From contig JAKZAN010000055.1 in the NCBI GenBank assembly GCA_023053545.1, positions 124,001 to 188,000 on the forward strand: DNA of 64,000 nucleotides. The letters run 5' to 3'. Origin of the DNA: Lepidurus packardi (taxonomy: Eukaryota; Arthropoda; Branchiopoda; Notostraca; Triopsidae). Positions 16,584 to 25,873 of this stretch are shown one piece after another. Position numbers and translations under genes: made by a program. The stretch's first letter is position 1, and every line of letters begins with the position of its first letter. The notes beneath the pieces are model-generated. The model was not told the origin of the DNA and did no database searches. It was given only the letters and a program-made list of their open reading frames with translations.

Positions 16584-18893
16584 ATGAACCAAGATTATAT
16601 TAAAGCAGATAGCTGGTCGATTATAGAAGAAGGCTTCGATGCAGAACGAGTAAAGTCGTCCGAAAGTTTATTCAGTATCGGAAACGGCGCAATGGGCCAA
16701 AGGGCTAATTTTGAAGAAACATATACTGGAGAAACTTTCCAAGGAAGCTATATCGCAGGCATATACTACCCAGATAAAACAAAAGTGGGCTGGTGGAAAA
16801 ACGGCTATCCTGAATATTTTGCGAAAGTACTAAACGCACCAAATTGGATAGGTATCGACATTGAAATTAATGGTGAGAATTTGGATTTGAATAAATGCCA
16901 ATCGATCTCTAATTTCAAACGCGAATTGAATATGAAAGAGGGCTGGTATAACAGATCTTTTATAGCAATGCTTCAAAATGGAACTGAAATCAGTGTCAAT
17001 GTTCGAAGATTTCTATCACTTTCGTTAGATGAGGCAGGCTTCATCAATTATGAAATTACACCCCTAAACAAAACTGCAAATATTGTTTATAAACCGTACA
17101 TTGATGCGGGCGTTCATAATGAAGATGCCAACTGGGAAGAAAAATTTTGGGAAACCCTCGAAATAAAAGAACAAGGAAACGAGGCTTTTATAACTGCGAG
17201 AACCTTCAAAACGCATTTCAATGTTGCAACCTTCATGTGCAATAAAATCATGCTGAACGGTGCAGATTTAAATTTACATCCTTCTCGATCAATAAAAAGC
17301 AACGATAAAATTACCTTCGAATACGCGATTGAAGTCCCTCAAAACACAACGGCTGCTATTCAAAAAATTGGTGGTTATACGGTTTCCTTAAATCATACAA
17401 ACGAACAATTAATCATTGCCGCCCAAAATGTTATTGCAAAAGCTAATGATCTTGGATTTGCTAGCTTATTAGATGCGCAAATTCAATCTTGGGCAGAAAT
17501 TTGGCAAATGTCTGACATTACTATTGAAGGAGATATCCAAGCACAACAAGGTATACGTTTCAATATCTTTCAATTAAATCAGACCTATTCCGGAAAAGAT
17601 TCTCGACTAAATATTGGCCCAAAAGGTTTCACTGGCGAAAAATATGGGGGTTCAACTTACTGGGATACAGAAGCATATTGCATTCCATTTTATATGGCAA
17701 CAAAAGACCAACATGTTGCCCGCAACCTGCTAATCTATCGCTACAACCAGCTAGACAAAGCAATCGAAAACGCAGCAAAGTTAGGGTTTACAAATGGCGC
17801 AGCGCTTTATCCGATGGTTACCATGAACGGAGAAGAATGCCACAATGAATGGGAAATTACGTTTGAAGAAATTCACAGAAATGGGGCAATTGCCTTTGCA
17901 ATTTATAATTTCTATCGATACACAGGAGACTACAGCTATATTCCAGAAAAGGGACTAGAAGTACTAATCGGAATTGCTCGCTTTTGGCATCAACGCGCAA
18001 CTTTCTCGACACATAAAGATCAATTTATGATCTTAGGTGTAACGGGTCCAAATGAATATGAAAATAACGTAAACAACAATTTCTACACAAACTATTTGGC
18101 CAAGTGGTGCATCGAATATACCCTTGAGCAAATAGAAAAAGTAAAATCCGAATATCCAACTGATTTCGATCGAATCATGTCCAAAGTGAATCTTGATTCG
18201 GCAGAAATGACACTTTGGAATCGCGTTGCTACAAAAATGTACCTGCCTTATTCTGAAGCTCATGAAGTATACCTTCAGCAAGATGGCTTTTTAGACAAAG
18301 AATTGGTTAAAGTAAATGATCTAGATCCAAACCAAAGGCCAATTAATCAAAAATGGTCTTGGGATAGAATTTTAAGGTCTCCATATATCAAACAAGCTGA
18401 CGTACTGCAAGGATTTTATTTCTTTGAAGATCATTTCAGCAAAAAAGACTTGGAAAAACACTTCGATTTTTATGAGCCATTCACGGTTCATGAAAGTTCA
18501 CTTTCACCCTGTGTTCACTCGATTCAAGCTGCTGTTTTAGGCAAAATGGACATGGCCTATACTTTCTATTTAAGAACAAGCCGCTTGGATCTTGATGACT
18601 ACAACAAAGAAGTCGAAGAAGGATGCCACATCACATCGATGGCGGGAACCTGGATGAGTATTGTGGAAGGATTTGGCGGTATGCGCGTTAAAGACAACAC
18701 CTTACATTTCGAGCCACGAATTCCATCGCAATGGAAAGCGTACTCTTTCAAAATTAATTTCCGTAATCAAATATTGAAAGTCTCGGTGCAACCAAATGAA
18801 ACCACATTCGTGTTAGAAGGCGGAACAGAACTGAGTGTAATGGTGAATGGCAAACCAATCCTCGTTTATCCAAATAATTTGGTAACTGTTTAG
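16584..18893 (+). CDS. GH65 phosphorylase, probable maltose phosphorylase
   Basis: A 769-residue GH65 enzyme in three parts: an N-terminal beta-sandwich (about 1-270), an alpha/alpha barrel (about 320-690) and a small C-terminal beta domain. The block HNEWEITFEEIHRN at residues 420-433 holds the family's general acid. GEKYGGSTYWDTEAYCIPFY and HESSLSPCVHSI are other conserved barrel motifs. It should split maltose with phosphate to glucose plus beta-glucose 1-phosphate in the cytoplasm; no signal peptide is present. Position directly after pgmB supports this. Trehalose or kojibiose phosphorylase activity is possible, but the surrounding amylases favour maltose. Confidence 0.92.
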   Translation: MNQDYIKADSWSIIEEGFDAERVKSSESLFSIGNGAMGQRANFEETYTGETFQGSYIAGIYYPDKTKVGWWKNGYPEYFAKVLNAPNWIGIDIEINGENLDLNKCQSISNFKRELNMKEGWYNRSFIAMLQNGTEISVNVRRFLSLSLDEAGFINYEITPLNKTANIVYKPYIDAGVHNEDANWEEKFWETLEIKEQGNEAFITARTFKTHFNVATFMCNKIMLNGADLNLHPSRSIKSNDKITFEYAIEVPQNTTAAIQKIGGYTVSLNHTNEQLIIAAQNVIAKANDLGFASLLDAQIQSWAEIWQMSDITIEGDIQAQQGIRFNIFQLNQTYSGKDSRLNIGPKGFTGEKYGGSTYWDTEAYCIPFYMATKDQHVARNLLIYRYNQLDKAIENAAKLGFTNGAALYPMVTMNGEECHNEWEITFEEIHRNGAIAFAIYNFYRYTGDYSYIPEKGLEVLIGIARFWHQRATFSTHKDQFMILGVTGPNEYENNVNNNFYTNYLAKWCIEYTLEQIEKVKSEYPTDFDRIMSKVNLDSAEMTLWNRVATKMYLPYSEAHEVYLQQDGFLDKELVKVNDLDPNQRPINQKWSWDRILRSPYIKQADVLQGFYFFEDHFSKKDLEKHFDFYEPFTVHESSLSPCVHSIQAAVLGKMDMAYTFYLRTSRLDLDDYNKEVEEGCHITSMAGTWMSIVEGFGGMRVKDNTLHFEPRIPSQWKAYSFKINFRNQILKVSVQPNETTFVLEGGTELSVMVNGKPILVYPNNLVTV

Positions 18894-18906
18894 AAATAAT
18901 AACCTC

Positions 18907-18943
18907 AAAACCTGATTGCCATTAAAAGCGTCAGGTTTTTTTT
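18907..18943 (+). terminator. Intrinsic terminator after GH65 gene
   Basis: AAAACCTGA (18907-18915) pairs with TCAGGTTTT (18931-18939), followed by a T run. It lies in the 60-bp gap before the next GH13 gene, so the operon may be partly split here. Confidence 0.6.
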
Positions 18944-18953
18944 ATTCAATAGC

Positions 18954-20783
18954 ATGCGAAAAATCCTTTTTATACTGTTTATAGTCCAATTTGCATCGGC
19001 ACAAATTCAGCGAATCGAACCACCATTTTGGTATGAAAAAATGCAGAATTCAGAGCTGCAAATTATGTTTTACGGAAAAAATATTGCACAATACGAAGCC
19101 TCCGTTTCGAATAATGTAGTCATTAAGAACATCGTTAAAACCGAAAATCCAAATTACATTTTTGTTACTATTGACACTAAAAATGTGCCCGCTTCTACCC
19201 TTTCGTTTTCATTTACAAAAAACAATAAAGTTGCTTTCAGAAGTGCTTATGAATTAAAAAAAAGAAGGGCAAAATCAGCTGAACGAAAAAGCTACGATTC
19301 AAGCGACCTCATATATTTATTGATGCCTGATCGTTTTGCAAATGGAAATGTAAACAACGATAGCACAAAGGACACAAAAGAAAAAGCAGATCGTACGCAA
19401 CCAAACGGGCGACATGGCGGCGATATTCAAGGCATTATCAATCATTTAGACTACATCAACGAGCTTGGCGCAACAGCACTTTGGAGCACACCACTTTGTG
19501 AAGACAATGACGAGCGCGGTTCCTATCATGGCTATGGCCAATCTGACGTCTATAAAATAGATTCTAGATACGGCACTAATGAAGATTATTTAAAGCTTTC
19601 AGAAGAACTACATAAAAGAGACATGAAATTAATCATGGATTATGTGACTAATCATTGGGGCGACCACTGGACTTTTAAAGACATGCCAACATATGACTGG
19701 CTGCACCAATTTCCAGGATATGCGCAAACCAACTACAGGATGACTACGCAATTTGACACAAACGCGGCTGCGGCTGACGCCAAGTTATGCATGGATGGAT
19801 GGTTCGTAAAATCGATGCCAGACCTCAATCAATCCAATAGCTTAATGTTAAACTACCTGATTCAAAATGCCATTTGGTGGATCGAATACGCCAATCTTGA
19901 TGGTTTCCGAGTTGATACTTATTCGTATAACGACAAGGCAGCCATTGCAAAATGGACAAAAGCCATTAATGACGAATATCCAAATTTCAATATCGCTGGC
20001 GAGGTTTGGATGTATGACCAATCGCACATGGCTTACTGGCAGAAAGACAGCAAAATTGCCGCAATACAGTCCTATAATTCATACTTGCCAACGGTCATGG
20101 ATTTCACATTACAAGACGTCTTGCAAACAGTTTTTGACCAAGACAAAGCTGATTGGCGCACGGGTATGATTAAATTGTATAATAATTTTACACACGATTT
20201 CTTATACCCCAACATCAACAATATATTAGTGTTTGCGGAAAACCATGATACGCAGCGTTTCAACGAAAAATTTCCTGACTTTCGTGCCTATAAAATGGCG
20301 ATGACCATTATATCGACAGTTCGCGGAATTCCACAAATTTACTATGGCTCAGAAATTGGCATGCGCGGCAATAAAGATACAGGTGGCGATGCGGATATCC
20401 GGCGCGACTTTCCGGGTGGGTGGAATGGTGATGATCACAATGCTTTTTCAAAATCAGGCAGGACAAAATCCGAACAGGAATACTTCGACTTTTCATCAAA
20501 ATTATTCAATTGGCGAAAAACAAGCAAAGTTGTGCATTTTGGCAAAACCACGCATTACATACCAGTAGAAAATGTATATGTCTATTTTAGAACTTTGGAG
20601 CATGAAACCGTAATGGTGGTAATCAACAACAGCAATGCTGCGCAAACTTTCGATTTGAAACGTTTTGCAGAAAACATAAAAGATCATAAAACCGGCGTTG
20701 ATATTATGTCAAAAACAGCAATCCCATTAGGAAACACAATGATGATTGAAGGTAAATCTGCAATGGTTCTGGAATTAAAATAA
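18954..20783 (+). CDS. GH13 neopullulanase/cyclomaltodextrinase-like amylase (SusA-like)
   Basis: A 609-residue protein. Signal peptide (about 1-17, cut after FASA) is followed by a cyclomaltodextrinase N-domain (about 20-105). The GH13 barrel has DRFANGN, region I MDYVTNH, region II GFRVDTYSY with nucleophile D321, region III AGEVWMYDQ with E350, and region IV AENHDTQR with D432. A C-terminal cyclomaltodextrinase C domain completes it. It probably works in the periplasm, cutting imported malto-oligosaccharides, pullulan or cyclodextrins, like Bacteroides SusA. GH65 precedes it and GH31 follows after 7 bp. Confidence 0.93.
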   Translation: MRKILFILFIVQFASAQIQRIEPPFWYEKMQNSELQIMFYGKNIAQYEASVSNNVVIKNIVKTENPNYIFVTIDTKNVPASTLSFSFTKNNKVAFRSAYELKKRRAKSAERKSYDSSDLIYLLMPDRFANGNVNNDSTKDTKEKADRTQPNGRHGGDIQGIINHLDYINELGATALWSTPLCEDNDERGSYHGYGQSDVYKIDSRYGTNEDYLKLSEELHKRDMKLIMDYVTNHWGDHWTFKDMPTYDWLHQFPGYAQTNYRMTTQFDTNAAAADAKLCMDGWFVKSMPDLNQSNSLMLNYLIQNAIWWIEYANLDGFRVDTYSYNDKAAIAKWTKAINDEYPNFNIAGEVWMYDQSHMAYWQKDSKIAAIQSYNSYLPTVMDFTLQDVLQTVFDQDKADWRTGMIKLYNNFTHDFLYPNINNILVFAENHDTQRFNEKFPDFRAYKMAMTIISTVRGIPQIYYGSEIGMRGNKDTGGDADIRRDFPGGWNGDDHNAFSKSGRTKSEQEYFDFSSKLFNWRKTSKVVHFGKTTHYIPVENVYVYFRTLEHETVMVVINNSNAAQTFDLKRFAENIKDHKTGVDIMSKTAIPLGNTMMIEGKSAMVLELK

Positions 20784-20790
20784 AGATCAA

Positions 20791-23109
20791 ATGAACAAAA
20801 TATTTTCATTATTAGTACTGTTTTCAGTTGTCACATTTGGACAAGGCAACCGAAAATTTGAAAGCTTAAAACAGTCGCAAAACGAAATAAACATTGCTGT
20901 TTCAGACGGTAGCTATATTCTAAAATTTTTCAATGCCAATATAGTAGAAACAACATTTATTCCAATTGGGGGTGCATTAGATCCAATTTCACATGCCGTT
21001 ATTAAGACGCCAGAACTTATTACCATTTCAAAATCTGAACGCAGTAATTTAATTAGATTTAGCAGTAAGGGAATAGCAGTAGAAATTCAGAAATCCCCAT
21101 TCAAAATTTCGTACTTTTTTCAGAACAAGCTCCTTTTAGCTGAAAAAAATGGCTATACCAAAACTGACAAAACAGAAAGAATCGACTTTACAATCGATTC
21201 TTCAGAAGCACTATATGGCGGCGGCGCTCGGGTTTTAGGCATGAATCGACGTGGCAACAAGCTGCAATTGTATAATAGGGCTCATTATGGTTATGAAAAC
21301 CGAGCCGAATTGATGAATTTCACGATGCCGATTGTGCTTTCTTCAAAAAAATATGCGATCCATTTCGACAATCAGGCCATTGGCTATCTGGATTTAGACA
21401 GCACAAAAGACAATACAATATCATACGAAACAATCAGCGGCCGAAAAACATACCAAGTAATTGCAGCCGACTCATGGGAAGCGGTGACAAGCAATTATAC
21501 TGACCTCACTGGCCGGCAACCGTTGCCACCAAGATGGGCTTTTGGAAATTTCTCAAGCAGATTTGGATACCATTCTGAAAAAGAAACAAGAGCAACTGTT
21601 TCAAAATTTAGAGCAGATAAAATTCCGCTAGACGCCATTATTTTAGACTTGTATTGGTTTGGGAAAGATATTAAAGGCACGATGGGAAATCTAGAAGCAT
21701 ACCGCGATAGCTTTCCGAATTTTGAAGGCATGATGGCCGATTTTAATAAAGATAACATCAAAACAATCCCAATTACAGAGCCATTTATACTTACAACGTC
21801 ATCCAAATGGCAAGAAGCAGTCAGCAAGAAAGTATTGGCAACAGATAAATCTGGAAAACCATTTGTGTACGATTTCTACTTTGGAAACACTGGACTTATC
21901 GACATTTTTAAGCCCGAGGGGAAAGCGTGGTTTTGGGACGTCTATAAAAATCTAGCAAACAATGGCGCAGGCGGTATATGGGGCGATTTGGGCGAGCCAG
22001 AAGTGCATCCCTCAGATCTATTGCACCACACTGGAACAGCAGATGAACTGCATAACGTTTACGGACACAATTGGGCAAAACTTGTTTCTGAAGGCTACAA
22101 AAAGGATTTTCCAACAAAAAGGCCCTTCATCTTAATGCGCGCTGGATACTCCGGTTCTCAGCGATTTGGCATGATTCCGTGGTCAGGAGATGTGAACAGA
22201 ACTTGGGGAGGCCTGAGCGGACAAACCGAGATAGCCCTGCAAATGGGCATGCAAGGCATGGGTTATATGCACTCTGATTTAGGCGGATTTGCGGGCGATA
22301 ATTTAGACAACGAATTGTACGTTCGTTGGTTGCAATATGGCGTATACCAACCAATTTTTAGACCACATGCACAACAAGAAGTAGCCGCAGAACCAGTTTA
22401 TAAGGAGGCGAAAACAAAACAACTAGCAAAAGAGGCGGTTGAGCTGAGATACAAATTATTACCTTACAATTATACTGCAGCGTTCCAGAATAATCAAAAA
22501 GGATTGCCATTGATGCGCCCGCTCTTTTTTAATGAGCCAGATAATTCCAAACTTTTTGCGAAATCTGACGAGTACCTTTGGGGTGATTCATTTTTAGTGG
22601 CACCAATTCTAGAAGCTGCTCAGAAAATGAAAGAAATCTATTTTCCAAAAGGTAGCAATTGGTTCACTTGGGATGGCCAAAAATATGAAGGCGGAACCAC
22701 AACCAATGTTTCGGTAACAGAAAATGAAATTCCAGTTTTTATTAAAGCCGGCGCTTTTATTCCGATGGTTGAAGAGAAAATGCAATCGACAAGTGAATTT
22801 GAAAGCAAAATGTTGACGGTTCGCTATACATACGACCAAAATATCAAGGAAAGCACCGGAATATTATACGATGATGACGGCGAAACGCCTGAGGCATTTG
22901 AGAAAGGCCGTTATGAAATACTACATTTTTCCAGTAAAATTAAAGGTTCGAAAATTAAATTAAAAATTATTTCCGAAAAAGGTGCTAATTTTAAAGCACG
23001 AAAACGCAATATTATTTTTAAAATTTACGACGGCCCAAAAGCAACAACGAAAAGCATTTTATTGACAAGCGGGGAAACCAAAAATATAGCAATTAGACTA
23101 AAAAAATAA
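20791..23109 (+). CDS. GH31 alpha-glucosidase
   Basis: A 772-residue protein with a signal peptide (about 1-18). It has an N-terminal beta domain ending near residue 235, then a GH31 barrel. The nucleophile motif is WGDLGEPE (D399), matching the family W-x-D-x-x-E pattern, and the acid/base is probably D467 in IPWSGDVNRTW. LPPRWAFGNFSSRFGY marks the barrel entry, and C-terminal beta domains carry DDGETPEAFEKG. It should release glucose from non-reducing ends of malto-oligosaccharides in the periplasm. It takes the place that GH97 SusB has in Bacteroides thetaiotaomicron. It overlaps the next gene at TAATG. Confidence 0.93.
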   Translation: MNKIFSLLVLFSVVTFGQGNRKFESLKQSQNEINIAVSDGSYILKFFNANIVETTFIPIGGALDPISHAVIKTPELITISKSERSNLIRFSSKGIAVEIQKSPFKISYFFQNKLLLAEKNGYTKTDKTERIDFTIDSSEALYGGGARVLGMNRRGNKLQLYNRAHYGYENRAELMNFTMPIVLSSKKYAIHFDNQAIGYLDLDSTKDNTISYETISGRKTYQVIAADSWEAVTSNYTDLTGRQPLPPRWAFGNFSSRFGYHSEKETRATVSKFRADKIPLDAIILDLYWFGKDIKGTMGNLEAYRDSFPNFEGMMADFNKDNIKTIPITEPFILTTSSKWQEAVSKKVLATDKSGKPFVYDFYFGNTGLIDIFKPEGKAWFWDVYKNLANNGAGGIWGDLGEPEVHPSDLLHHTGTADELHNVYGHNWAKLVSEGYKKDFPTKRPFILMRAGYSGSQRFGMIPWSGDVNRTWGGLSGQTEIALQMGMQGMGYMHSDLGGFAGDNLDNELYVRWLQYGVYQPIFRPHAQQEVAAEPVYKEAKTKQLAKEAVELRYKLLPYNYTAAFQNNQKGLPLMRPLFFNEPDNSKLFAKSDEYLWGDSFLVAPILEAAQKMKEIYFPKGSNWFTWDGQKYEGGTTTNVSVTENEIPVFIKAGAFIPMVEEKMQSTSEFESKMLTVRYTYDQNIKESTGILYDDDGETPEAFEKGRYEILHFSSKIKGSKIKLKIISEKGANFKARKRNIIFKIYDGPKATTKSILLTSGETKNIAIRLKK

Positions 23110-24758
23110 TGAAAAACACTATTCTAGCACTAGCTTTATTGCTTCCACTTCTTGCTGGAGCGCAAATCAAGGAAATAGAAAAAAAGCCGTTTATATGGGA
23201 AGGCGCAACAGTCTACTTCTTGATGACCGATCGTTTTCACAATGGGAACAAAGCTTCCGACGTTAATTTTAATCGCAATAAAGAAACTGCAACTTTACGA
23301 GGATTTATGGGCGGCGATATCCGCGGCTTACTCATGAAACTCGACGAAGGCTACTTTGATAAATTAGGTGTAAATGCAATTTGGTTAACACCAGTTGTTG
23401 AGCAAATCCACGATGGTGTCGACGAAGGAACAGGATTTAGCTATGGGTTTCATGGTTATTGGACAAGAGATTGGACGCAATTAGATCCAAATTTTGGAAC
23501 TGAGAAAGATTTGGTTGATTTAGTTGAACGCGCACACGGACGTGGAATCCGCATCATACTTGACGCCGTCATTAACCACACAGGACCAGTAACCGCAGCC
23601 GACCCAGTTTGGCCAGCTGATTGGGTTCGAACCACGCCACAATGTGATTATCAAACATATGAAACAACAATAACATGCACCTTAGTAAAGAACCTTCCAG
23701 ACGTTAAAACGGAAAGTAATCAAAATGTCGCTATTCCAAAAGCGCTTGCAGATAAGTGGAAGAAGGAAGGTCGATTCACTCAAGAAACCCAAGAACTTGA
23801 TGCTTTTTTTGCGAGAACAGGCTATCCGCGAGCCCCAAAATACTACATCATCAAATGGCTAACAGACTATATTCGAAAATATGGAATTGATGGCTACCGC
23901 GCAGATACGGTTAAACATGTTGAAGAATCAGTTTGGAAAGATTTCAACAAAGAATGCGCTATCGCTTTTGAAGAATGGAAGCAGAAAAACCCATCAAAAG
24001 TATTGGATGATAACAAATTTTACACCTTCGCAGAAGTATATAACTATGGCGTTAGTGGCGGACAAGATTATGATTTCGGCTCGAAAAAAGTCAATTATTT
24101 TCAAAACGGATTCAATAATCTAATTAATTTCGAGTTTAAATACAACGCAAAAGAACTATCATACGAAGCATTATTTTCAAAATATTCTCAAGCACTAAAT
24201 GGCCCACTTGAGGGATTAAGCATACTCAATTATGTTTCCTCACATGACGATGGAAGTCCCTTCGACGCGAAACGCGAGAAAAGCTACGAAAGCGCAATAA
24301 AATTACTGCTCTCTCCCGGTATTTCGCAAATTTATTATGGGGATGAATCAGCTAGGCAACTAGAATTTCCAAATGCGCAAGGGGATGCAAACTTGCGATC
24401 GCCTATGAATTGGGACGACATTCAAAACAATGAACAAACCAAAGAAATCTTAAATCACTGGCAAAAAATTGGCCAATTCAGGAAAAATCATCCTGCCATT
24501 GGCGCGGGTATACACAACCAGATTTCAACTGGACCTTACCTGTTTAGCCGTGGGCTCCAAACAAAAACTGGCTATAAAGACAAGGTCATCATAGGTCTGG
24601 AACAGCCAAAAGGCATTAAAATTGTTGATGTTTCAAGTTGTTTCGTGAACAAACAGAAACTTCGCGATGCTTATTCCGGAAAAACAGCGGTGGTTCGAGA
24701 AGGTAAAATCAAAATAAATTCTCCTTTCGATATTATTTTGATAGAAGCAATTAAGTAA
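23109..24758 (+). CDS. GH13 alpha-amylase, periplasmic/envelope
   Basis: A 549-residue protein with a signal peptide (about 1-18, cut after LLAG-A). The GH13 catalytic domain has DRFHNGN at 41-47, region I DAVINHTGP (152-160), region II DGYRADTVKHVEE with nucleophile D266, region III FAEVYNYG with E309, and region IV SSHDDGSPF with D380. A Ca-site and domain-B insertion lies at about 160-250. It lacks a T9SS tail and a lipobox, so a periplasmic location is likely. The start codon overlaps the GH31 stop (TAATG), indicating translational coupling. It is the third GH13 enzyme in this locus; exact product range is unknown. Confidence 0.93.
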   Translation: MKNTILALALLLPLLAGAQIKEIEKKPFIWEGATVYFLMTDRFHNGNKASDVNFNRNKETATLRGFMGGDIRGLLMKLDEGYFDKLGVNAIWLTPVVEQIHDGVDEGTGFSYGFHGYWTRDWTQLDPNFGTEKDLVDLVERAHGRGIRIILDAVINHTGPVTAADPVWPADWVRTTPQCDYQTYETTITCTLVKNLPDVKTESNQNVAIPKALADKWKKEGRFTQETQELDAFFARTGYPRAPKYYIIKWLTDYIRKYGIDGYRADTVKHVEESVWKDFNKECAIAFEEWKQKNPSKVLDDNKFYTFAEVYNYGVSGGQDYDFGSKKVNYFQNGFNNLINFEFKYNAKELSYEALFSKYSQALNGPLEGLSILNYVSSHDDGSPFDAKREKSYESAIKLLLSPGISQIYYGDESARQLEFPNAQGDANLRSPMNWDDIQNNEQTKEILNHWQKIGQFRKNHPAIGAGIHNQISTGPYLFSRGLQTKTGYKDKVIIGLEQPKGIKIVDVSSCFVNKQKLRDAYSGKTAVVREGKIKINSPFDIILIEAIK

Positions 24759-24761
24759 GAT

Positions 24762-25439
24762 ATGTTGCGCATTGGACATCGAGGCGCCAAAGGAATTGCG
24801 CCAGAAAACACGTTACGCTCTTTCCAAAAAGCAATAGCGTTAGGCGTTGATGGCATCGAGTTAGACGTTCAATTAAGTGCCGATGGTCACTTGATCGTGA
24901 TGCATGACGAAACATTGGAACGCACCACGAATGGCTTCGGCAACGTTTCAGACAAAACACTTTCCGACCTCAAAACCCTGCAAATCGATCAACAATTTCA
25001 AATTCCAACACTGCCAGAAGTTTTTGACTTAGTTGCTAGAAAATGCTTCATTAATGTGGAGATAAAAGCCTGCCAAGCAACACTGCCAATTTGCGATCTG
25101 ATCACACTGTATGTGAATCACCATTGCTGGAAGTATTCAGATTTTATCATTTCGTCGTTCGATTGGACATCGCTTCAAACAATTAACCAATACAACAAAG
25201 AGATTCCCTTGGCTGTGCTCACCGACAATGATTTGGAGCATGCAATACAATTTGCAGAAAATATAAACGCTATTTCCGTTAACCCGCAATTTCGGTTATT
25301 AAACAAAGAAAACACGGAAAAAATTCTTCAAAAAGGGCTGCAAATCCATACTTATACCGTTAATGAACCAGCCGACATCGAAAAAATGAGGCGCTTGGGC
25401 GTGACGGGAATTATCTCTGATTTTCCAAATAGGATATAA
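24762..25439 (+). CDS. Glycerophosphodiester phosphodiesterase (GDPD)
   Basis: A 225-residue GDPD TIM barrel. The catalytic histidine is in RIGHRGAKGIAPENT (residues 3-17), the metal-binding Glu/Asp pair in IELDVQLSADG, and the second histidine in VMHDETLERTT. VEIKA is the third metal site. No signal peptide is visible, so it is cytoplasmic, hydrolysing glycerophosphodiesters to glycerol 3-phosphate and an alcohol. It follows the amylase by only 3 bp and so looks like the last gene of the starch operon, although its reaction has no clear part in starch use. The pairing may be incidental. Confidence 0.92.
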   Translation: MLRIGHRGAKGIAPENTLRSFQKAIALGVDGIELDVQLSADGHLIVMHDETLERTTNGFGNVSDKTLSDLKTLQIDQQFQIPTLPEVFDLVARKCFINVEIKACQATLPICDLITLYVNHHCWKYSDFIISSFDWTSLQTINQYNKEIPLAVLTDNDLEHAIQFAENINAISVNPQFRLLNKENTEKILQKGLQIHTYTVNEPADIEKMRRLGVTGIISDFPNRI

Positions 25440-25548
25440 AATGCAACCCCAAGGCTTATAAACGTTGATGCAACGGCGCATTATTTATTTTATAAAAATC
25501 TATAAATCAATTACATAGATATTTTAAAATAAATTTTGGAAAAATTAT

Positions 25549-25580
25549 TTGGAAAAATGAAATTATACGCTATACCTTTG
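25549..25580 (+). promoter_or_regulatory. Promoter of the riboswitch-controlled methionine operon
   Basis: TTG at 25549-25551, a 21-nt spacer and TACCTTTG at 25573-25580 form a Bacteroidetes-type promoter. The transcript would begin about 18 nt before the aptamer. Confidence 0.75.
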
Positions 25581-25604
25581 TAGCTCGTTCTTTACAAAAT
25601 TAAT

Positions 25605-25711
25605 CTTATCCAGAAAGACTGAGGGAATTGACCCATTGACGTCTTGACAACCCCTGCGTAATTGCAGGAAGGTGCCACATTCAACTCAACAGAAATGTTG
25701 AGAAAGATAAG
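25605..25711 (+). promoter_or_regulatory. SAM-I (S-box) riboswitch aptamer
   Basis: P1 is CTTATC (25605-25610) with GATAAG (25706-25711). The core carries the S-box hallmarks GAGGGA, GACCC, GACAACC, the P3 stem CCTGC/GCAGG, the junction AAGGTGCCA, and P4 CTCAAC/GTTGAG. It binds S-adenosylmethionine and lowers expression of the downstream methionine genes when SAM is plentiful. Its position 5' of a homoserine sulfhydrylase/cystathionine-synthase gene is the expected one. Confidence 0.96.
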
Positions 25712-25729
25712 TTAGAAACAAGCTATTTT

Positions 25730-25767
25730 ATCCCGATGCATAGGGATGATAGTGGTTATCCTTTTTT
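25730..25767 (+). terminator. Candidate expression platform of the SAM-I riboswitch
   Basis: AGGGAT (25742-25747) can pair with ATCCTT (25758-25763, one G-T pair) just before a T6 run (25762-25767), forming a short terminator. Two competing pairings exist: ATCCC (25730-25734) with GGGAT (25743-25747), and the P1 3' strand GATAA (25706-25710) with TTATC (25756-25760). This is an inferred switch; the terminator stem is weak. Confidence 0.45.
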
Positions 25768-25873
25768 GGCTAACTATCTATTTTTACGATTATGCGTGTT
25801 TTCTCTCACAGCCTTTTTGAATAAGTTGATATTAATTAAACACAATGTTTATCAAATTCAAAATTCAAAAAAA

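Noticed and set aside
25736..25873. N-terminal extension of the methionine PLP enzyme
   Set aside because: It overlaps the proposed riboswitch expression platform and the family N-terminus begins at 25874.
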